51,273 nt of DNA from Folioceros fuciformis (GCA_049999805.1 JBNGIO010005847.1:1-51273), one strand, 5' to 3'. Shown: positions 1 to 11,360, numbered from the stretch's first letter. Made by a program: numbers and translations. The notes: generated from the letters alone by a model not told the origin.

Positions 1-59
1 TGGGCAAAGTTGTACAAAGTGCGGCAATGCTAACTCCCTCACTTCCTCTCGTGATGCAG

Positions 60-86
60 GACATGGGCTTCAGCTTGTTCGATTAA
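60..86 (+). CDS. Last exon of a 60S acidic ribosomal P-protein (P0/P1/P2 type), partial
   Basis: A splice acceptor (TGATGCAG at 52-59) is followed by eight codons reading DMGFSLFD and a TAA stop. This is the near-invariant C-terminal tail of the ribosomal stalk proteins P0, P1, P2 and plant P3, which recruits translation factors to the 60S GTPase centre. The rest of the gene lies left of the window, so the member cannot be named. A pyrimidine-rich tract before the acceptor supports an intron, but only 59 intron bases are visible. The gene converges on the minus-strand gene at 316-966. A chance match to this eight-residue tail directly after an acceptor and before a stop is unlikely. Confidence 0.75.
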   Translation, partial: DMGFSLFD

Positions 87-315
87 GATTCAGGCCTGCT
101 GGTGGTTTAGTAGTAGTAATTTTTGCACATCTCTGTATCTGGTAGAACTATTCTATACGCCTTTTGTGGCGTGCGCGCGGCTGGTCCCTTGGACTAGGAT
201 GCTGGCTGGAGCTTACTGGATCTAAGGGACGACATTTTAAGTGTGATACTCAAACAGGGTTGTTCAGTTTTCCTTTCTCCAAACTGATCTTGAGGCCCAT
301 TGTTGACGGCTGGAA

Positions 316-966
316 TCATCTGAAAGAGAGCATCATATCGGTTGTCTGATTGCAAATATCAGCCTCCTGCGTCATAACCTCGAAAAGGTTGCAGCGTGCT
401 GTGACAAGCTCTCTTGCCTTGCGCACAAACTCCGCATTCAAGCTGTGCGCCGCCAAACCTCGTGCCACAACGTTTTCCAACTTGGAGAGCCATTCTTCCT
501 CTTCCTGGTTGGAGAGACGAACCGTTTCTGCACCTCTCGCAGTATCAGAAAGGGACCCATGAATCACAGTGCAACTCTCGTCATCTACTCATCAAACAGA
601 ACTGACCAGCAACAGGGAAGTACCTTCGTGGGCAGCAAGCTCAGGAGCAGGCAATCCGAGCGTTTGAAGCACGGGTGGGTAGAGACTCTTGACCAAACAG
701 GATTCCATCCGAGCTCTGGCTAGAGCAGGACCCTTCTCTCTGATCTCTGCAAGCTGAGTCTCCAGTTTCTTTATCTCCATCTCCAGCACCCTGTTCTCCT
801 CCTCCAACATCTGTAATTGCCCCACGTTGCCGGTGCCGGCCATTCTCTCTCCCAGCCCTGGCAGCAAATGGGTTGCATCGGACCGTCTTCTTTTGGGCGT
901 GAAGCTGAGGCGCGAGGAAGAAGGTGTTGTCTCTGCGGGCTCTGCACCCGCCATTAGCAAATCCAA
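316..966 (-). CDS. Small coiled-coil protein, two exons, function not recognised
   Basis: Exon 1 (966-624) encodes a Ser/Pro/Arg-rich start with a basic PKRRR patch (possible nuclear signal), then a heptad-like acidic/basic helix around residues 53-75 (LEEENRVLEMEIKKLETQL), typical of a coiled coil. Exon 2 (584-316) continues with a charged helical segment and ends in MMLSFR and TGA. The only phase-compatible join I found is GAAG|GTACTT to GAGTAG|ATGACG, giving about 203 residues but an intron of only 39 bp, far below the other introns here. A longer intron from an earlier donor, or a frameshift, is possible. I do not recognise the family. Its start is about 265 bp from the PTAC14 start, so the two genes are divergent and may share a promoter region. 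Confidence 0.5.
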
Positions 967-1230
967 GGTCCAAGTAGCAAGAAATAATCTGCCTATGTCA
1001 CACGCGTTGCAGCTTCAGCTACAACTACGCCTCGATTGATCCAGAACGAACGGGCAGAGCAGAGTCTCAACAGAAGTTCATTTTCCTACGCCGCAGGATG
1101 TGGTAGCCGAGCGCACTTTTCAAACAGTCCAGGGTTTTGAGTCGAGCCCTACTGCCTTTGGTTGGGATGCTGGCGAGATTGTCCGGCGGAAATCGAATGG
1201 TACATTCATGAATTTGTGCTGTCAGCAGCG
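967..1230. promoter_or_regulatory. Divergent intergenic region between the coiled-coil gene and PTAC14
   Basis: About 260 bp separate the two predicted start codons on opposite strands. It must hold both 5' UTRs and promoters. I see no clear TATA box or known operator. An in-frame ATG at 1162 could extend the PTAC14 protein by 23 residues, so the region may be shorter. Confidence 0.35.
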
Positions 1231-3985
1231 ATGATCTTCGAGGCTCTGGTTCCCTCTGTCTCCGTCTGCTCGGCGTCATCCTATCCTGCGCGGTCTTACA
1301 AATGCGGGAGAAAGCTGCACACGTTAGAAGGATGGAGCGGCCAAGGGTCCTGCCTATGCTGGAAGGGGAGCATGTTGCATAGGCTGGGGAGAGGAGCTGG
1401 ATATGGGGACAGGCCGTCCTTGTCTGCGAGGATTCGGATTCAGGTTCGCAGCTCCGTTGCTGGGTCGGTTGGAGGCTGCGTGGTTGCAAGCTCCTTGGCT
1501 ATTGCACCATCCGGTGGCACTAGTACAGGACTGCGCAGAAGCACAGAAACAAATGTAGGTTTTGACGTAATAGCTTCCTGCACCGCGGGTTCCGATTTTC
1601 CTCCTCCTGTTGTCTGACGATGGTTCTTATGTAACGTCTTACGATGGTTCTTATGTAACCTGCAGCTGGAGCTGGTGGAACCTGAATTTTACAGGATGGG
1701 ATATATCCGGCATGTTCGGGCCTATGGTGTGGAATTCCGAGAAGGTCCTGATGGGATGGGAGTGTACTCTGCCAAGGATGTCCCCGTCCTAGAAAGGCCC
1801 AGAGTAATCACATTGTTTGTTGTTTTACAAGCGAAAGGTCGACACTGAGCTACATTCTTGTGTACCTCCCATAAAGCCTCACCCTCGGCTTGGTGCCCTT
1901 GCAGATCATCATGGAAATCCCTCTGGAGCTAATGGTCACCATCAGGAAGGAACTCCCATGGATGTTCTTCCCAGATATCGTCCCTTGGGGACACCCCATG
2001 TTTGATATTATCAATGCAACAGACCCCGAGGTAGGCCCTTTCTTACACGGTGCTCGCCCATGCTGGACGTGCTCATCCATTCTGGACGTGCTCATGTTGG
2101 ATGTACGCAAAGGCCTTGTTTGCACTTGAGCTTGGTGACCATTCATGACCATATGCTTTCTTTCTTCGTCAGACAGATTGGGATATCCGACTGGCATGCC
2201 TTCTTTTGTTGGCATTGGATCAGAAAGACAACTTCTGGCAGCTTTATGGTGACTATCTTCCTGCGGCAGATGAGAATACCAGCATGATTCTGGCCTCCGA
2301 GGTCTGTGGGCCTCCACACTCCAATTACCCTAGCAGGAGATGGCAGAATCCCCCTTGCATTGTTCTAGAGGTTTTGAGGCACTGCTCACAGTGGTGTTTG
2401 TTTTAGGAGGAACTGCAAGAACTGCAAGACGAGGAGTTAGCCGAGCACATTAGGACGCAGCAAAGACGAGCTGAAGATGCTTGGAGGAGATTTTTTGTGA
2501 GTTTCCATGCTTCTTGTCAATCCGTGTTTTCCAAAATTTGGCGTTTGTGTCGGTGCGGACATCATCTCTCGTCACCACTGCCCTTCTGTACCGACGACTG
2601 TTTGTTCCATGATGGTGTAGCCTGAAGACGCGATTCTGAAGATCAAACGACTGGCTCCTGAACCTTCACGATTTCTATGGGCTATGGCAACCGTCATGTC
2701 CCGTTCGTTCACCATGACAATGACTATAGGAGCACTTGCTCAAGAGGCGAACATGCTGATTCCTTACGTCGGTATGTTACTCGGCTTCCTTGTGTGCTCT
2801 GACCTCCTTTCCATCCCTTCGCCAAACTAGCTTTCTCGTACGCTTTTCCCTGAAAGGTGTGCAATTGTGCTACCTTTGGGGTGGAAGACATGATGAATCA
2901 CTCTTTCGAGCCAACCTGCTCGTACCGGTGGCGAAGGAAGGATCGAATGCTGGAGGTGGTTCTCAATGCTGGTCAAACCATCCGAAAGGGTGATGAGGTA
3001 GGTGACACATTATCTGTCCCTTCAATCAAAGAGATCACCTTTGGCACGAGGAAGCGAGTGTGACCTTCGTTCCTTTGGCAGATGACTCTAAATTACTTGG
3101 AGGACAAGCCCAACATGGACTACATGCGACTCTATGGTTTCTCATCCGCAAAGGTGACGGCGCCGTCGGTTTGTCCTGTGTGCAGAGGGGCGCATCTCGG
3201 CAACGTGAATTTCAGGCATATACCCTAACACATACTTGTCGTTGTTCACTACCCAGAATCCTGCCGATGTCCTCGACTTCTCTGGTGACTGGAAGATCCA
3301 CCGGGACTCATTCCTCTCTGCTTTCAATATTTATGGATTGGCTGACGAGTACTATTACAGAGGTAACCAGCGCGCTGCTTTTGGCTTTTCTTCACGATAC
3401 CCCGACCAATCATCTATTAAAACAATGCAACTTGCAGAACAAGAAGGGCAACAACCTGATCCCTTTGTGGACGGAGCGGTAATCGCGGCCGCCAGAATAC
3501 TTCCGAGCTGGTCGGACGGAGACCTTCCATTCCTGCCGAGCCTGGAGCGGCAGGCCGTGAAGGGACTGTTGGAGGAATGTCAGAAGATGCTGAATGCTTT
3601 CCCAACCACTTTGGCAGAGGACGTGAGAATTTGTGGTGAGCGCCACACCACCGCGTGCGTCACGGAAGCTTCGTTTTCTTCTTCCCTTTTTTCCTTCTAC
3701 ATTAATGGATGACGGAACGTCAAGTCCTGATGCATGTTCCTGGCCTTTTCGCAGACAGGGAAGCCGAGGGGAAGAGTGTGAGATGGAAGGCCGCCATACG
3801 GTACGTGCTACAGTAACGAGATCCGGACCCCAGCTCTCCATCTTTCTGACGAGAACCTATCGTGAACTTGACTGTGGGCATGGGGCATTGGTGTGACAAA
3901 CGGCAGGCACCGGATGGACCGAAAGAGCTTCATACTGAAAGTGATGCAAGCACTGACCATCTACGTGAACAGAATCCTATATTGA
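1231..3985 (+). CDS. PTAC14: PTAC14-like SET-domain protein of the plastid transcription complex
   Basis: Twelve exons join in phase to 540 residues: 1231-1608, 1666-1803, 1905-2030, 2173-2301, 2407-2496, 2621-2771, 2888-2997, 3082-3153, 3257-3362, 3438-3635, 3755-3800, 3907-3985. PTAC14 (PAP7) is a SET-domain subunit associated with the plastid-encoded RNA polymerase, needed for chloroplast gene expression. Residues 1-126 are Ser/Arg-rich with few acids, as expected of a transit peptide plus a variable region. Then come the conserved blocks YIRHVRAYGVEFREGPDG, MEIPLELM, PWMFFPDIVPWGHP, NFWQLYGDYLP, the SET signature NHSFEP near residues 341-346, MRLYGFSS, and the C-terminal FVDGAVIAAAR substrate-binding-like region ending HRMDRKSFILKVMQAL. 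Order, length (Arabidopsis about 480) and every block match the family as I know it. Introns are 57-142 bp. The start could also be the in-frame ATG at 1162. Confidence 0.93.
1609..1665 (+). repeat. 57-bp PTAC14 intron 1 made of a 24-bp tandem duplication
   Basis: The shortest intron of the gene contains two near-identical copies, 24 bp apart, of ACGATGGTTCTTATGTAAC (1617-1635 and 1641-1659), followed by the CTGCAG acceptor. Donor GT at 1609 or 1612 both keep phase 0. Confidence 0.8.
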
Positions 3986-5382
3986 CGGCAATCCCTCAGT
4001 CTGCAAATAGGTCGGTGGGTGGGTGAGTGGCTGGTCTCACGCCGTCATGGATGTGAGGCGCCAGGTCCACGCCCAAAACAGAACTCCGCCAGTTAGAATC
4101 ATTGCCTTCCAATGCCACGCTTACGGAATGCCTTGCTTCCACATCAGGAAGAGCCACTGCAATACGGATCCTGGCCGATGCTGCAATGTGGATATGGAGG
4201 GCCCAAGACAGTACAGCTGTCCTTGGTAGAAATTTTTGTTACTTTTGTCATGGCAAGATCTCCAAAGTTGGGCACCATCTCCTGTCCTGTTCACGAGTGC
4301 GCTTCCCCTTGTCCGGTTTCCACAGGCAAGGTTTCTTTTCTGATCACTTCCGATGCCGGTGTGTAGACACTGGATCGTCCGTATTTTGTCTGACTTTCTT
4401 TCCTGGTTTGTGCGACTTCTGGTGGCCCGACTAAGAATCGCATCGCATCTCGTGCGGTGGTGGAGGTGGAGTTCTTTTCACCTTATTTGTTCGTGCGTGC
4501 TGTACATTACTGCCATCTTTGTCGATCCTTGCACCCATAGGGTGCGAGGCAAGGTATTTTGTTTTCGTGAATAAAGAAGTTTGTATTCTGACAAGGCATT
4601 GCAATGGATTCCTTTGAAAACAAGGCTCACTGTCCAAGGACGGCTTCCGCTTCCGACATCCTTCCTGTTGAGAATGGCTCTCCGAGGACGAGAAGGGGAG
4701 GGCATGAGAGGGTCGAGACCTACGCACAAAAGGATTAGAGCTCGAAGAGGGACGACAGAAATGTCCCTCTGCGGACACTTGCGGGTCAGGGAAACGGCCC
4801 TGCTGTTTCTCCTCGTGGGACGATTCCACAGCTTGTCGGGTAGTGGGTAGCGCTTCTGGAAGACCTCAAATCCTGAACTACCCAATCCCTTGCCACGACC
4901 GCGACCCCTCCAGCAGAGGAAGCCCGCACGCAGCTTCGAAGCCGAGCTGACGCCGCAGCCGCAACCGTGTCCGCGTAGTCACTGCTTCCTGACCCCAGAC
5001 TCGGTCAAGACGGACTGGAGTCCACACGACCAGAAGCCGTATGATAATTGGATACTATACGTATATCTGTTTACCGGTCGTCGGATAAGGTGCTGCGCAG
5101 TACAAACACCAGTGCCAAGTAATCTACGGGGATGAATTGTAAAAGTGCTGAATACCCGGACTCGTCTCCAGCCAGAAGCGTTCAAGGAGCAGGTGAGCTT
5201 TGCCTGGGATCGGTGACAGAGTGGGTCCTACGGCAGGTAGTGGGATCAGAGCTCGAGACGCTGCCTGATATATGCGCTCGGAGGCAGGAGATTCATGTCG
5301 TTGCCGATGATTGAAACGCAGCATCACGAGGCGATAGACAGGGGCTGAATCAGGGCGGGAGTCGGAGGTACCGGAGGCAAGG
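3986..5382. other. PTAC14 3' flank and NPF upstream region
   Basis: No convincing gene. A canonical AATAAA at 4570-4575 could be the PTAC14 polyadenylation signal if the 3' UTR is about 600 bp. The rest (about 4600-5382) is the presumed promoter and 5' UTR of the NPF gene. Open frames here lack recognisable domains or splice logic. Confidence 0.4.
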
Positions 5383-7608
5383 ATGGCAGACAGCCCGCTG
5401 GAGGAGTCGCTGCTGGCCGGCGAGGGGGACAGGGCCGGGGGCGTGCAGGATGGCTCTGTGGATATGCAAGGAAGGCCTGTTAGGAAGGCGCATACTGGAG
5501 GGTGGAAAGCCTGCGGCTTCATCTTCGGTGGGAGGGACTTGGCTGTGTCGGTTCTGTCCAGCTTGAAGTGTGGAAGGGAAGGGATGGGAAGGGTTGATCA
5601 TCCTTGAATGACTTGTGTGTGATGGTGCAGGGAACGAGGTGGTGGAGCGCATTGTGTATAATGGGGTGGCCTCCAATCTCGTGTCGTACATGACTGGGAC
5701 GCTGCGGCAGGACATGGTGACTTCGGCCAAGAGCATCAATGAATGGAGTGGGACCATCTGCATCACGCCTTTCATCGGCGCCTTCTTGGCCGACTCCTTC
5801 TGCGGGCTGTACTGGACCATAGCCGTCACCTCCGCCTTCTACTTGGTGGTGAGGATGGAAAGAGGGAAGGAAGCGTATTCATTATGATGGCATGTATGTG
5901 ACGGTCGGGGGAAGATGTTAGATGGGGAAATGGTTGAATGACTTCTTAGTTGCGACGCTGCCGTGATGGATGCAGGGACTGGTGATGCTCACGCTCTCCG
6001 CCACGATCCCCGGATTGAAGCCGGACCAGTGCCTCGAGATGAACGGGAGCAGGTGCGCGCAGGCCACGCCTACCCAGCTCCGCTTCTTCTACGCCTCGCT
6101 CTACATCCTGTGCGTGGGGTCCGGGGGGATTAAGCCCTGCGCGTCCGCCTTCGGGGCTAACCAATTCGACGCTCTGTGCCCCGTGGAGAAGGTGAAGAAG
6201 AGCTCCTTCTTCAACTGGTGGTTTGTCGGCATCAAGCTGGGCGTGCTCTTCTCTGTCACCGTGGTGGTGTACATCCAGGACAATGTCGGCTGGGGTTGGG
6301 GTTTCGGCATCCCCATGGTGGCCATGGCTGTGGCCACAGTCTTGTTCTTCGCAGGCACGCCCTTCTACCGGCATCAGCTCCCTAGCGGCAGCCCGCTTAC
6401 CAGATACTGCCAGGTGATCGTGGCCGCAGCCCGGAACTGGAGGCTGGAGGTTCCTCCTGACCCTAATCTGCTCCACCTAGAGTCCGTGGAGAACGATCCC
6501 TTCTACAAGCCACTTCCACACACCAACAGATTCGTGTAAGCATCGCCACCTGTGCTAGTTTCCTCCCTCCTTTGCGTGCAGTCCAACATCAATTCTTGCA
6601 ATTTGTTGCTTGTTAAAATCCGGCATCGTGGGAGTTTCAGCTCCTGCCTCCTCCTTCGTCTGGTGCATTACAAAAATTTAGCCCCCGCTGGGGTGTGGAT
6701 TACGGATTGCTTACGATGCAGATGTGGTCCCTGATATATGTACGTAGTTGTTCACGATTTATGCCCGGGTGCGCAGATGGTTGGACAAGGCGGCCACGTT
6801 CAAACCTGGATCCCAGAACAAGCCGACCAAATGGAACCTGTGCACAGTGACGCAAGTGGAGGAGGTGAAGATCTTTGCGGGCATCTTCCCGGTCTGGGTG
6901 CACACGCTCTTCTTCAACGTGGTGGTGTCACAGGTGCAAACCTTCTTCGTGCTCCAGGGCCGGACTCTGGACGGACAGATCACTCCGTGGTTCGAGATCC
7001 CTCCAGCATCTCTGCAGATCTTCGTCATCGTCCCGGTGCTGGTGGGGCTTCCTCTCTACGACAGGCTGCTGGTGCCGTTCCTGCGCCGCTTCACCGGGAA
7101 CGAGCGGGGCATCACCATGCTTCAGCGGATCGGGACGGGGATGGTGATCGTGGTCTTGGTGAGCGTGGCTGCAGCTGTGACGGAGAGGAGGCGGCTTCGG
7201 GTGGCAGCGGAGTATGGGGCGTTGGACTTGCCCGACACCACGCTTCCCATGAGCATCTTCTGGCTCATCCCGCAGTACCTGGCCATGGGAGTGAACGACA
7301 TCTTCACGGGAGCCGGGCTGATGGAGTTCTACTACGACCAGGTTCCCGACAACGTGAAGAGCATCGGGTCTGCCATATCTGTGAGCGCCATAGGCATCGG
7401 CGCCTACGTGAGCGCTGCCCTCATAGCCACTGTCTCCCTGGTCACAGGCAAGGACGGGAAGAGCCCCTGGCTCATCGAGAACATCAACAGGTCTCGCCTG
7501 GATAAGTTCTACTGGCTCCTCGCAGCCATCAGCACCATCAACATGCTGCTCTTCGTCGTGACCTCCCGAAGCTACATATACAAGAAACCCCAAAACCGAG
7601 CCCGTTGA
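5383..7608 (+). CDS. NPF (NRT1/PTR family) proton-coupled transporter
   Basis: Four exons join in phase to 584 residues: 5383-5527, 5631-5848, 5976-6535, 6777-7608. This is the usual length of plant NPF proteins, which are 12-helix major facilitator proteins moving nitrate, peptides, hormones or glucosinolates with protons. Visible family marks are the leader GRPVRKAHTGGWKAC, the proton-coupling ExxER motif in helix 1 (E51, E54, R55), TPFIGAFLADSFCG, a cytosolic loop between the two six-helix halves (around residues 190-240), YIQDNVGWGWGFGIP, and the C-terminal block PQYLAMGVNDIFTGAGLMEF. The start is chosen because it gives the normal short acidic N-terminus. Third-position GC is high compared with the flanks. 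Substrate and subfamily cannot be read from sequence; the YIQDNVGWGWG segment recalls NPF3/NPF4 members, but I would not assign it. A degenerate copy of its C-terminal part lies at 15903-16193. Confidence 0.93.
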
Positions 7609-8110
7609 TCCCCCAACCTATCGCAACGGAACGGGATTCTTCGCCCTCCGTTCGCTGCCATTGTATCCCTCTCCGTCCTGTGTAAACCTGCCATGCTAGG
7701 AATCTCTACGCGTGTGACTCGCTTTAGAAACAGCAATCCCAGTACCCTGCCTGCGAGAAGAACGGCGGCGAGTGGTATCCGTGATGGAAGGTGAAGAAGC
7801 TTGCAGAGATGCTTTGTAAAGAGTATATGTACATGTATACGATGTACAGTGCGCGGAACTCATTTTCCTGTTTGTGGTCGGGATACGGAGGGGGTGTTTC
7901 TGGTACAAATCGACTTTTGTGGGTCAAGGCAGACTACGGTAGTGACGACCGTGAAATTCACAATGCTGTGGCAGACGGTGCTGGATCAGACGGGAGTGTG
8001 GGAGCCGGCATACGTGGATACAATGGATGGAGCTCTGTGCTATCTATCTGCTCCACAGGTTTTGCGTGAGAGAGCAGAACTTCGGGAGAAATTGTGAGAA
8101 CAAATTCCAG
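7609..8110. other. NPF 3' flank
   Basis: No gene recognised. It presumably holds the NPF 3' UTR. Short open frames on both strands have no domain. The region runs into the GST pseudogene, whose 5' boundary is not sharp. Confidence 0.3.
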
Positions 8111-8751
8111 CTTCTCACAGCCTGGTTCAGCACTTTTGGCTAGCGGGTGGTGGTGGCTCTGGCGCTCAAGGGAGTTCGCTACGAGAGAGTGGAGGAGGCT
8201 TTACGAGCAGACAAGCCAATTTGAAAGCTGCTGAATGAAGCAAACCCCGTCCACAAAACTATCCCGCGGTTGTCCTCTACGATGGCAGACCAGTTCTGCA
8301 GTCCATGATCATCCTGGAGGTCCTGGAGGAAGTGTGGTCCCAGCCTCCTCTCTTCCCTACTGACCCATACATCCGAGCTACCGCTCCATTTTGGGGAGAC
8401 TGCATTCACCAGATTGTAAGCACTGAGATTCGTTGTTCGTGGAATACTGCTCTTATGTGGATTCTCGTGGCATCGTGTTCTGCGCGTCCCGCATGATGAA
8501 TCTTTGTCTTGGTGCAATTGCAGACAGTGGCATCTGCTTTCAAGCGTTGCTTCTCCGGCAACAGCAAGAAGGAAAGTGAGGAGGTGAAGTTGGAATCTCT
8601 AGAAAAGTTTGCCATTTTAAGCAATGCGTACGCCGGATTTCTCACCCGGAGGCTTCTTTTGGGCAGTAGCGTCGGATCTGTAAACATCATGTTTGTCGCT
8701 TCAGCGTATAATACTTCTATACCTGATAGGAATAGTAGATTCTTTTATAGT
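8111..8751 (+). pseudogene. Tau-class glutathione S-transferase pseudogene
   Basis: Reading from 8111 gives the N-terminal thioredoxin-fold of a plant tau GST (WFSTFG, RVVVALALKGVRYERVEE, LLNEANPVHKTIP), then after a frame change VLYDGRPVLQSMIILE, a block containing the Glu-Ser-type glutathione-site context, and FPTDPYIRATAPFWGD. Tau GSTs conjugate glutathione to xenobiotics in the cytosol. It is broken: TAG at 8141-8143, TGA at 8222-8224, and a frameshift near 8268. The single intron expected in tau GSTs lies about 8416-8520, and exon 2 (8521-8700) keeps the helical C-terminal domain (SLEKFAILSNAYAGFL, then VGSVNIMF) before being cut by an LTR-like sequence that starts at about 8752. No ATG is visible. 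Confidence 0.8.
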
Positions 8752-8991
8752 TTGTGATATTAGTGGTTAATAGGGCTTATGGTAAGTCTAAGGGTTTGTG
8801 GACTAGACTGTAGTACTATAATAATATAGTGATCTTTCCTAGGGTATATAAAGGGCCTCCTCTAAAGTTGGAGGAAGTCTTGGTGTGAGTCCCTTGTTGA
8901 GCCTCTTGTGAGTCTCTGTTGTTGTCACCGTGTTCTTGCTCTTATGTTATAAAGCCGTTTTTATGTTTATGTGATCCTGGTATAATCCTTT
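8752..8991 (+). mobile_element. Copia-type LTR with primer-binding site
   Basis: About 240 bp beginning TGTGATATTA directly after the GST remnant, with a TATA box in GGGTATATAAAGGG (8840-8853) and followed at 8993 by TGGTATCAAACC, a near match to the initiator-Met-tRNA primer-binding site of Copia elements. The 3' border is approximate, because no clean CA end is visible. It appears to truncate the GST pseudogene. Confidence 0.55.
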
Positions 8992-9082
8992 ATGGTATCA
9001 AACCATCAGGTTTCTAAGACACGTCTAATCAACGTATCTTACGTTTCAGGGCTTACGATATCTTGTATTTGAGACACGTTTA

Positions 9083-9786
9083 ATCAACATCCTCAACTTG
9101 TGAATAGTCCTTGACAACCAACCGGGCTTTGTAATGTTCTTTAGTCCCATGAGCATTGTATTTGATTTTGAGAACCCATTTGCAACCAATTGGTTTTCGA
9201 CCTGATGGAAGAGAAACAGTATCCCACATATTATTCTCCAATAAAGAATCCTATTCATCTTGTAAAGCTTTCTCCCAAAGGGGCGAATCAGAAGAAGCTT
9301 ATTGTGGCTTGGGTAAAGCTTTATGCTGATTTGGATTATGTCTCTAGGAATTCCAATGTCCATGTTTCAGGTGCTCCTTTATCAACAGCTTCACCTCCAT
9401 GTGACAATCAGCTTCTCCCTCAAGTTTCTGGTCCTCAAGTACACACACCTCGTCATTCTGAACGTTTACGTACTCCTTATCGACGACAACTAGAATCTTT
9501 GGAGACATAAGATTTTATTGCATTTCTCTCTGTTCCTTTATCGAGCCACAATCTTTGGCTAAGGCTCAAGCTTCTTCTAATTGGCCGCTTTGGGAGAAAG
9601 CTATACTAGATGAATAGGATTCTTTATTGGAGAATAATATGTGAGATATTGTTTCTCTTCCATCAGGTTGAAAACCAGTTGGTTGCAAATGGGTTCTCAA
9701 AATCAAATACAATGTTGATGGGACTATAGAACGTTACAAAGCCCGGTTGGTTGCCAAGGGCTATTCACAAGTTGAGGATGTTAACA
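9083..9786. repeat. Inverted repeat of Copia reverse-transcriptase sequence
   Basis: Two arms of about 178 bp (9083-9260 and 9609-9786) are reverse complements with only scattered mismatches. Each encodes the start of a Copia reverse transcriptase: [13 protein letters not shown] and YKARLVVKDYSQVE on the minus strand in arm [13 protein letters not shown] and [13 protein letters not shown] on the plus strand in arm B. The 348-bp spacer reads plus-strand retroelement sequence (VSGAPLSTASPPCDNQLLPQ, then HTPRHSERLRTPYRR), the low-complexity linker between integrase and RT. Read as RNA this would fold into a long hairpin. Confidence 0.8.
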
Positions 9787-9804
9787 TGCACCTGGAGATG
9801 ACAT

Positions 9805-10520
9805 TTGAGACGACTACCTGTAGCACAAGGATGTGTTGAACATGAAATGGGAGGTGGAAGCAAAGCATGTGAGTGGAAACTCCATGCAAATGATGCAAAG
9901 TCGACCAAGATGTGGTTGAAAGCAAATGCTAACCTTATCTTCCATAGGTCAGAACTGGGTCAACCATTTGTTTTAGGATTGCAAACTCCTTTCATGCGAC
10001 AAATGTTGGTTAAGTATGGGATGAATAGTGCTTTAGCCATGGATGCCACGTTTGGTATGAATAGGTATCAATACCACTTGTTCACTATGATGGTTTTTGA
10101 TCAACACCTAAATGGTATTCCAATTGCTTGGGCACTAACACAAGAGGATTCTATTATTTCTTTAGTATCATGGTTGAAGCCGCTGCAACAAGTAGCTCTC
10201 AACACATGTGCAACATGGGTTCCTAGTTGTTTTTTAGTTGATAATTGTTTAGCAAAGATAATGCATTCAAACATGTATGGGGGCACATATACATGTTGTG
10301 TTGTGCTTGTGGCATGTTAGAAAGGCATAGCAACAAAATCTTTTGAGGAAGGTGAAATGTAATCTTGCAAGGAAGAAAATTTGGGCTGCTCTTACAAAGA
10401 TTATGTACGTGAAAGGCCACAACACATATGAGAATACTGTTGCATGGGGTAGGGGTAGTGTATTATTAGAGTTCTTCTATAACAAGTGGCATGGACGGAC
10501 GCCAATTGGCATTTGTTGAG
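9805..10520 (+). pseudogene. Mutator-like (MULE) transposase fragment
   Basis: The open frame 9805-10320 contains AMDATFGMNRYQYHLFTMMV, then GIPIAWALT and FLVDN, which fit the first and second acidic positions of a MULE-type DDE core. After a frame change near 10300 the sequence continues CLWHVRKA, then a stop, then NLARKKIWAALTKIM and FFYNKWHGRTPIG. The C..WHV..AW pattern is typical of this superfamily, whose proteins cut and paste DNA transposons. It lacks a start, is frameshifted, and has no recognised terminal inverted repeats here, so it is a dead internal fragment. A related transposase superfamily is possible. Confidence 0.6.
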
Positions 10521-10689
10521 TACTTTAAGAAATAATTTTGCTCCCATGTTGCAATGTTGTTTTCGTAATTTAAGGGTTGTATTCTTGGACCTACGGTTAG
10601 CTGAGGAGTATAATAGTGATTTTTTCTTTTATTTTTTTTAGTAGAAATGTAGTTAAAAAGTTGCAAGTTGTATCCTCACGCTGGACAAG

Positions 10690-11170
10690 ATCCTCAATCC
10701 AAGCCATAGCACCCTATGAAACCACGATGTGAGCACCCCCCAAACCATGGTGTGAGCATGCATTGCTGATTCTGAAATTCAAGTCCTAAATCCAAACCAC
10801 TATTTGAGTGTGTGCTTCCCGCAGTAACCCCAAAGTACCATGTATAGGCATGCTTCCCATAGTAGCCCTCCCAAACAACCTTGTGAGTGTGTGTGCTCAT
10901 TCACACTCTTCTGGTCCTAAATTCGAGGTCCTAAATCCAAACCACTATGTGAGTGTGTGCTTCCCGCAACACCCCTAAAGCATCATGCCGTGTGGCCGGG
11001 CACACTACTCACAGTAGTCCTCCCAAACAACCTTGTGAGTGTGCACTCATGCACACTGTGCTGATCCTAAATTCTAGGTTCTAAATCCAAACCACTACGT
11101 GAACGTATGCTTCCCTTGTAAGGGCGTGCTGCCCAGAGCAGTCCTCCCCAACCAACATGTGAGTGCGCGG
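10690..11170. repeat. Diverged tandem repeat, period about 145 bp
   Basis: Three to three and a half imperfect copies of a unit containing CCTAAATCCAAACCACTA, TGTGCTTCCCGCA and CCTCCCAAACAACCTTGTGA, at about 10695, 10785, 10930 and 11078. No coding content. Confidence 0.7.
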
Positions 11171-11174
11171 TATG

Positions 11175-11360
11175 CTAATCGTCAAATCCAGGAGGATACA
11201 AATGGTCAAATACAGGAGGATGCAAATGGTCAAATACAGGAGGATNNNNNNNNNNGTCAAATACAGGAGGATGCAAATGGTCAAATACAGGAGGATGCAA
11301 ATCGTCAAATACAGGAGGATGCAAATGGTCAAATCCAGGAGGAAGCAAATCGTCAAATCT
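11175..11360. repeat. 24-bp minisatellite with a 10-N gap
   Basis: Seven to eight visible copies of a unit with core GTCAAATACAGGAGGATGC, interrupted by N at 11246-11255. Because 24 is a multiple of three the array stays open in several frames on both strands and makes spurious 8-residue-repeat ORFs. Confidence 0.9.

Noticed and set aside
6928-7593. A 221-codon antisense ORF in the NPF gene
   Set aside because: Shadow of the GC-rich sense coding exon, with no domain.
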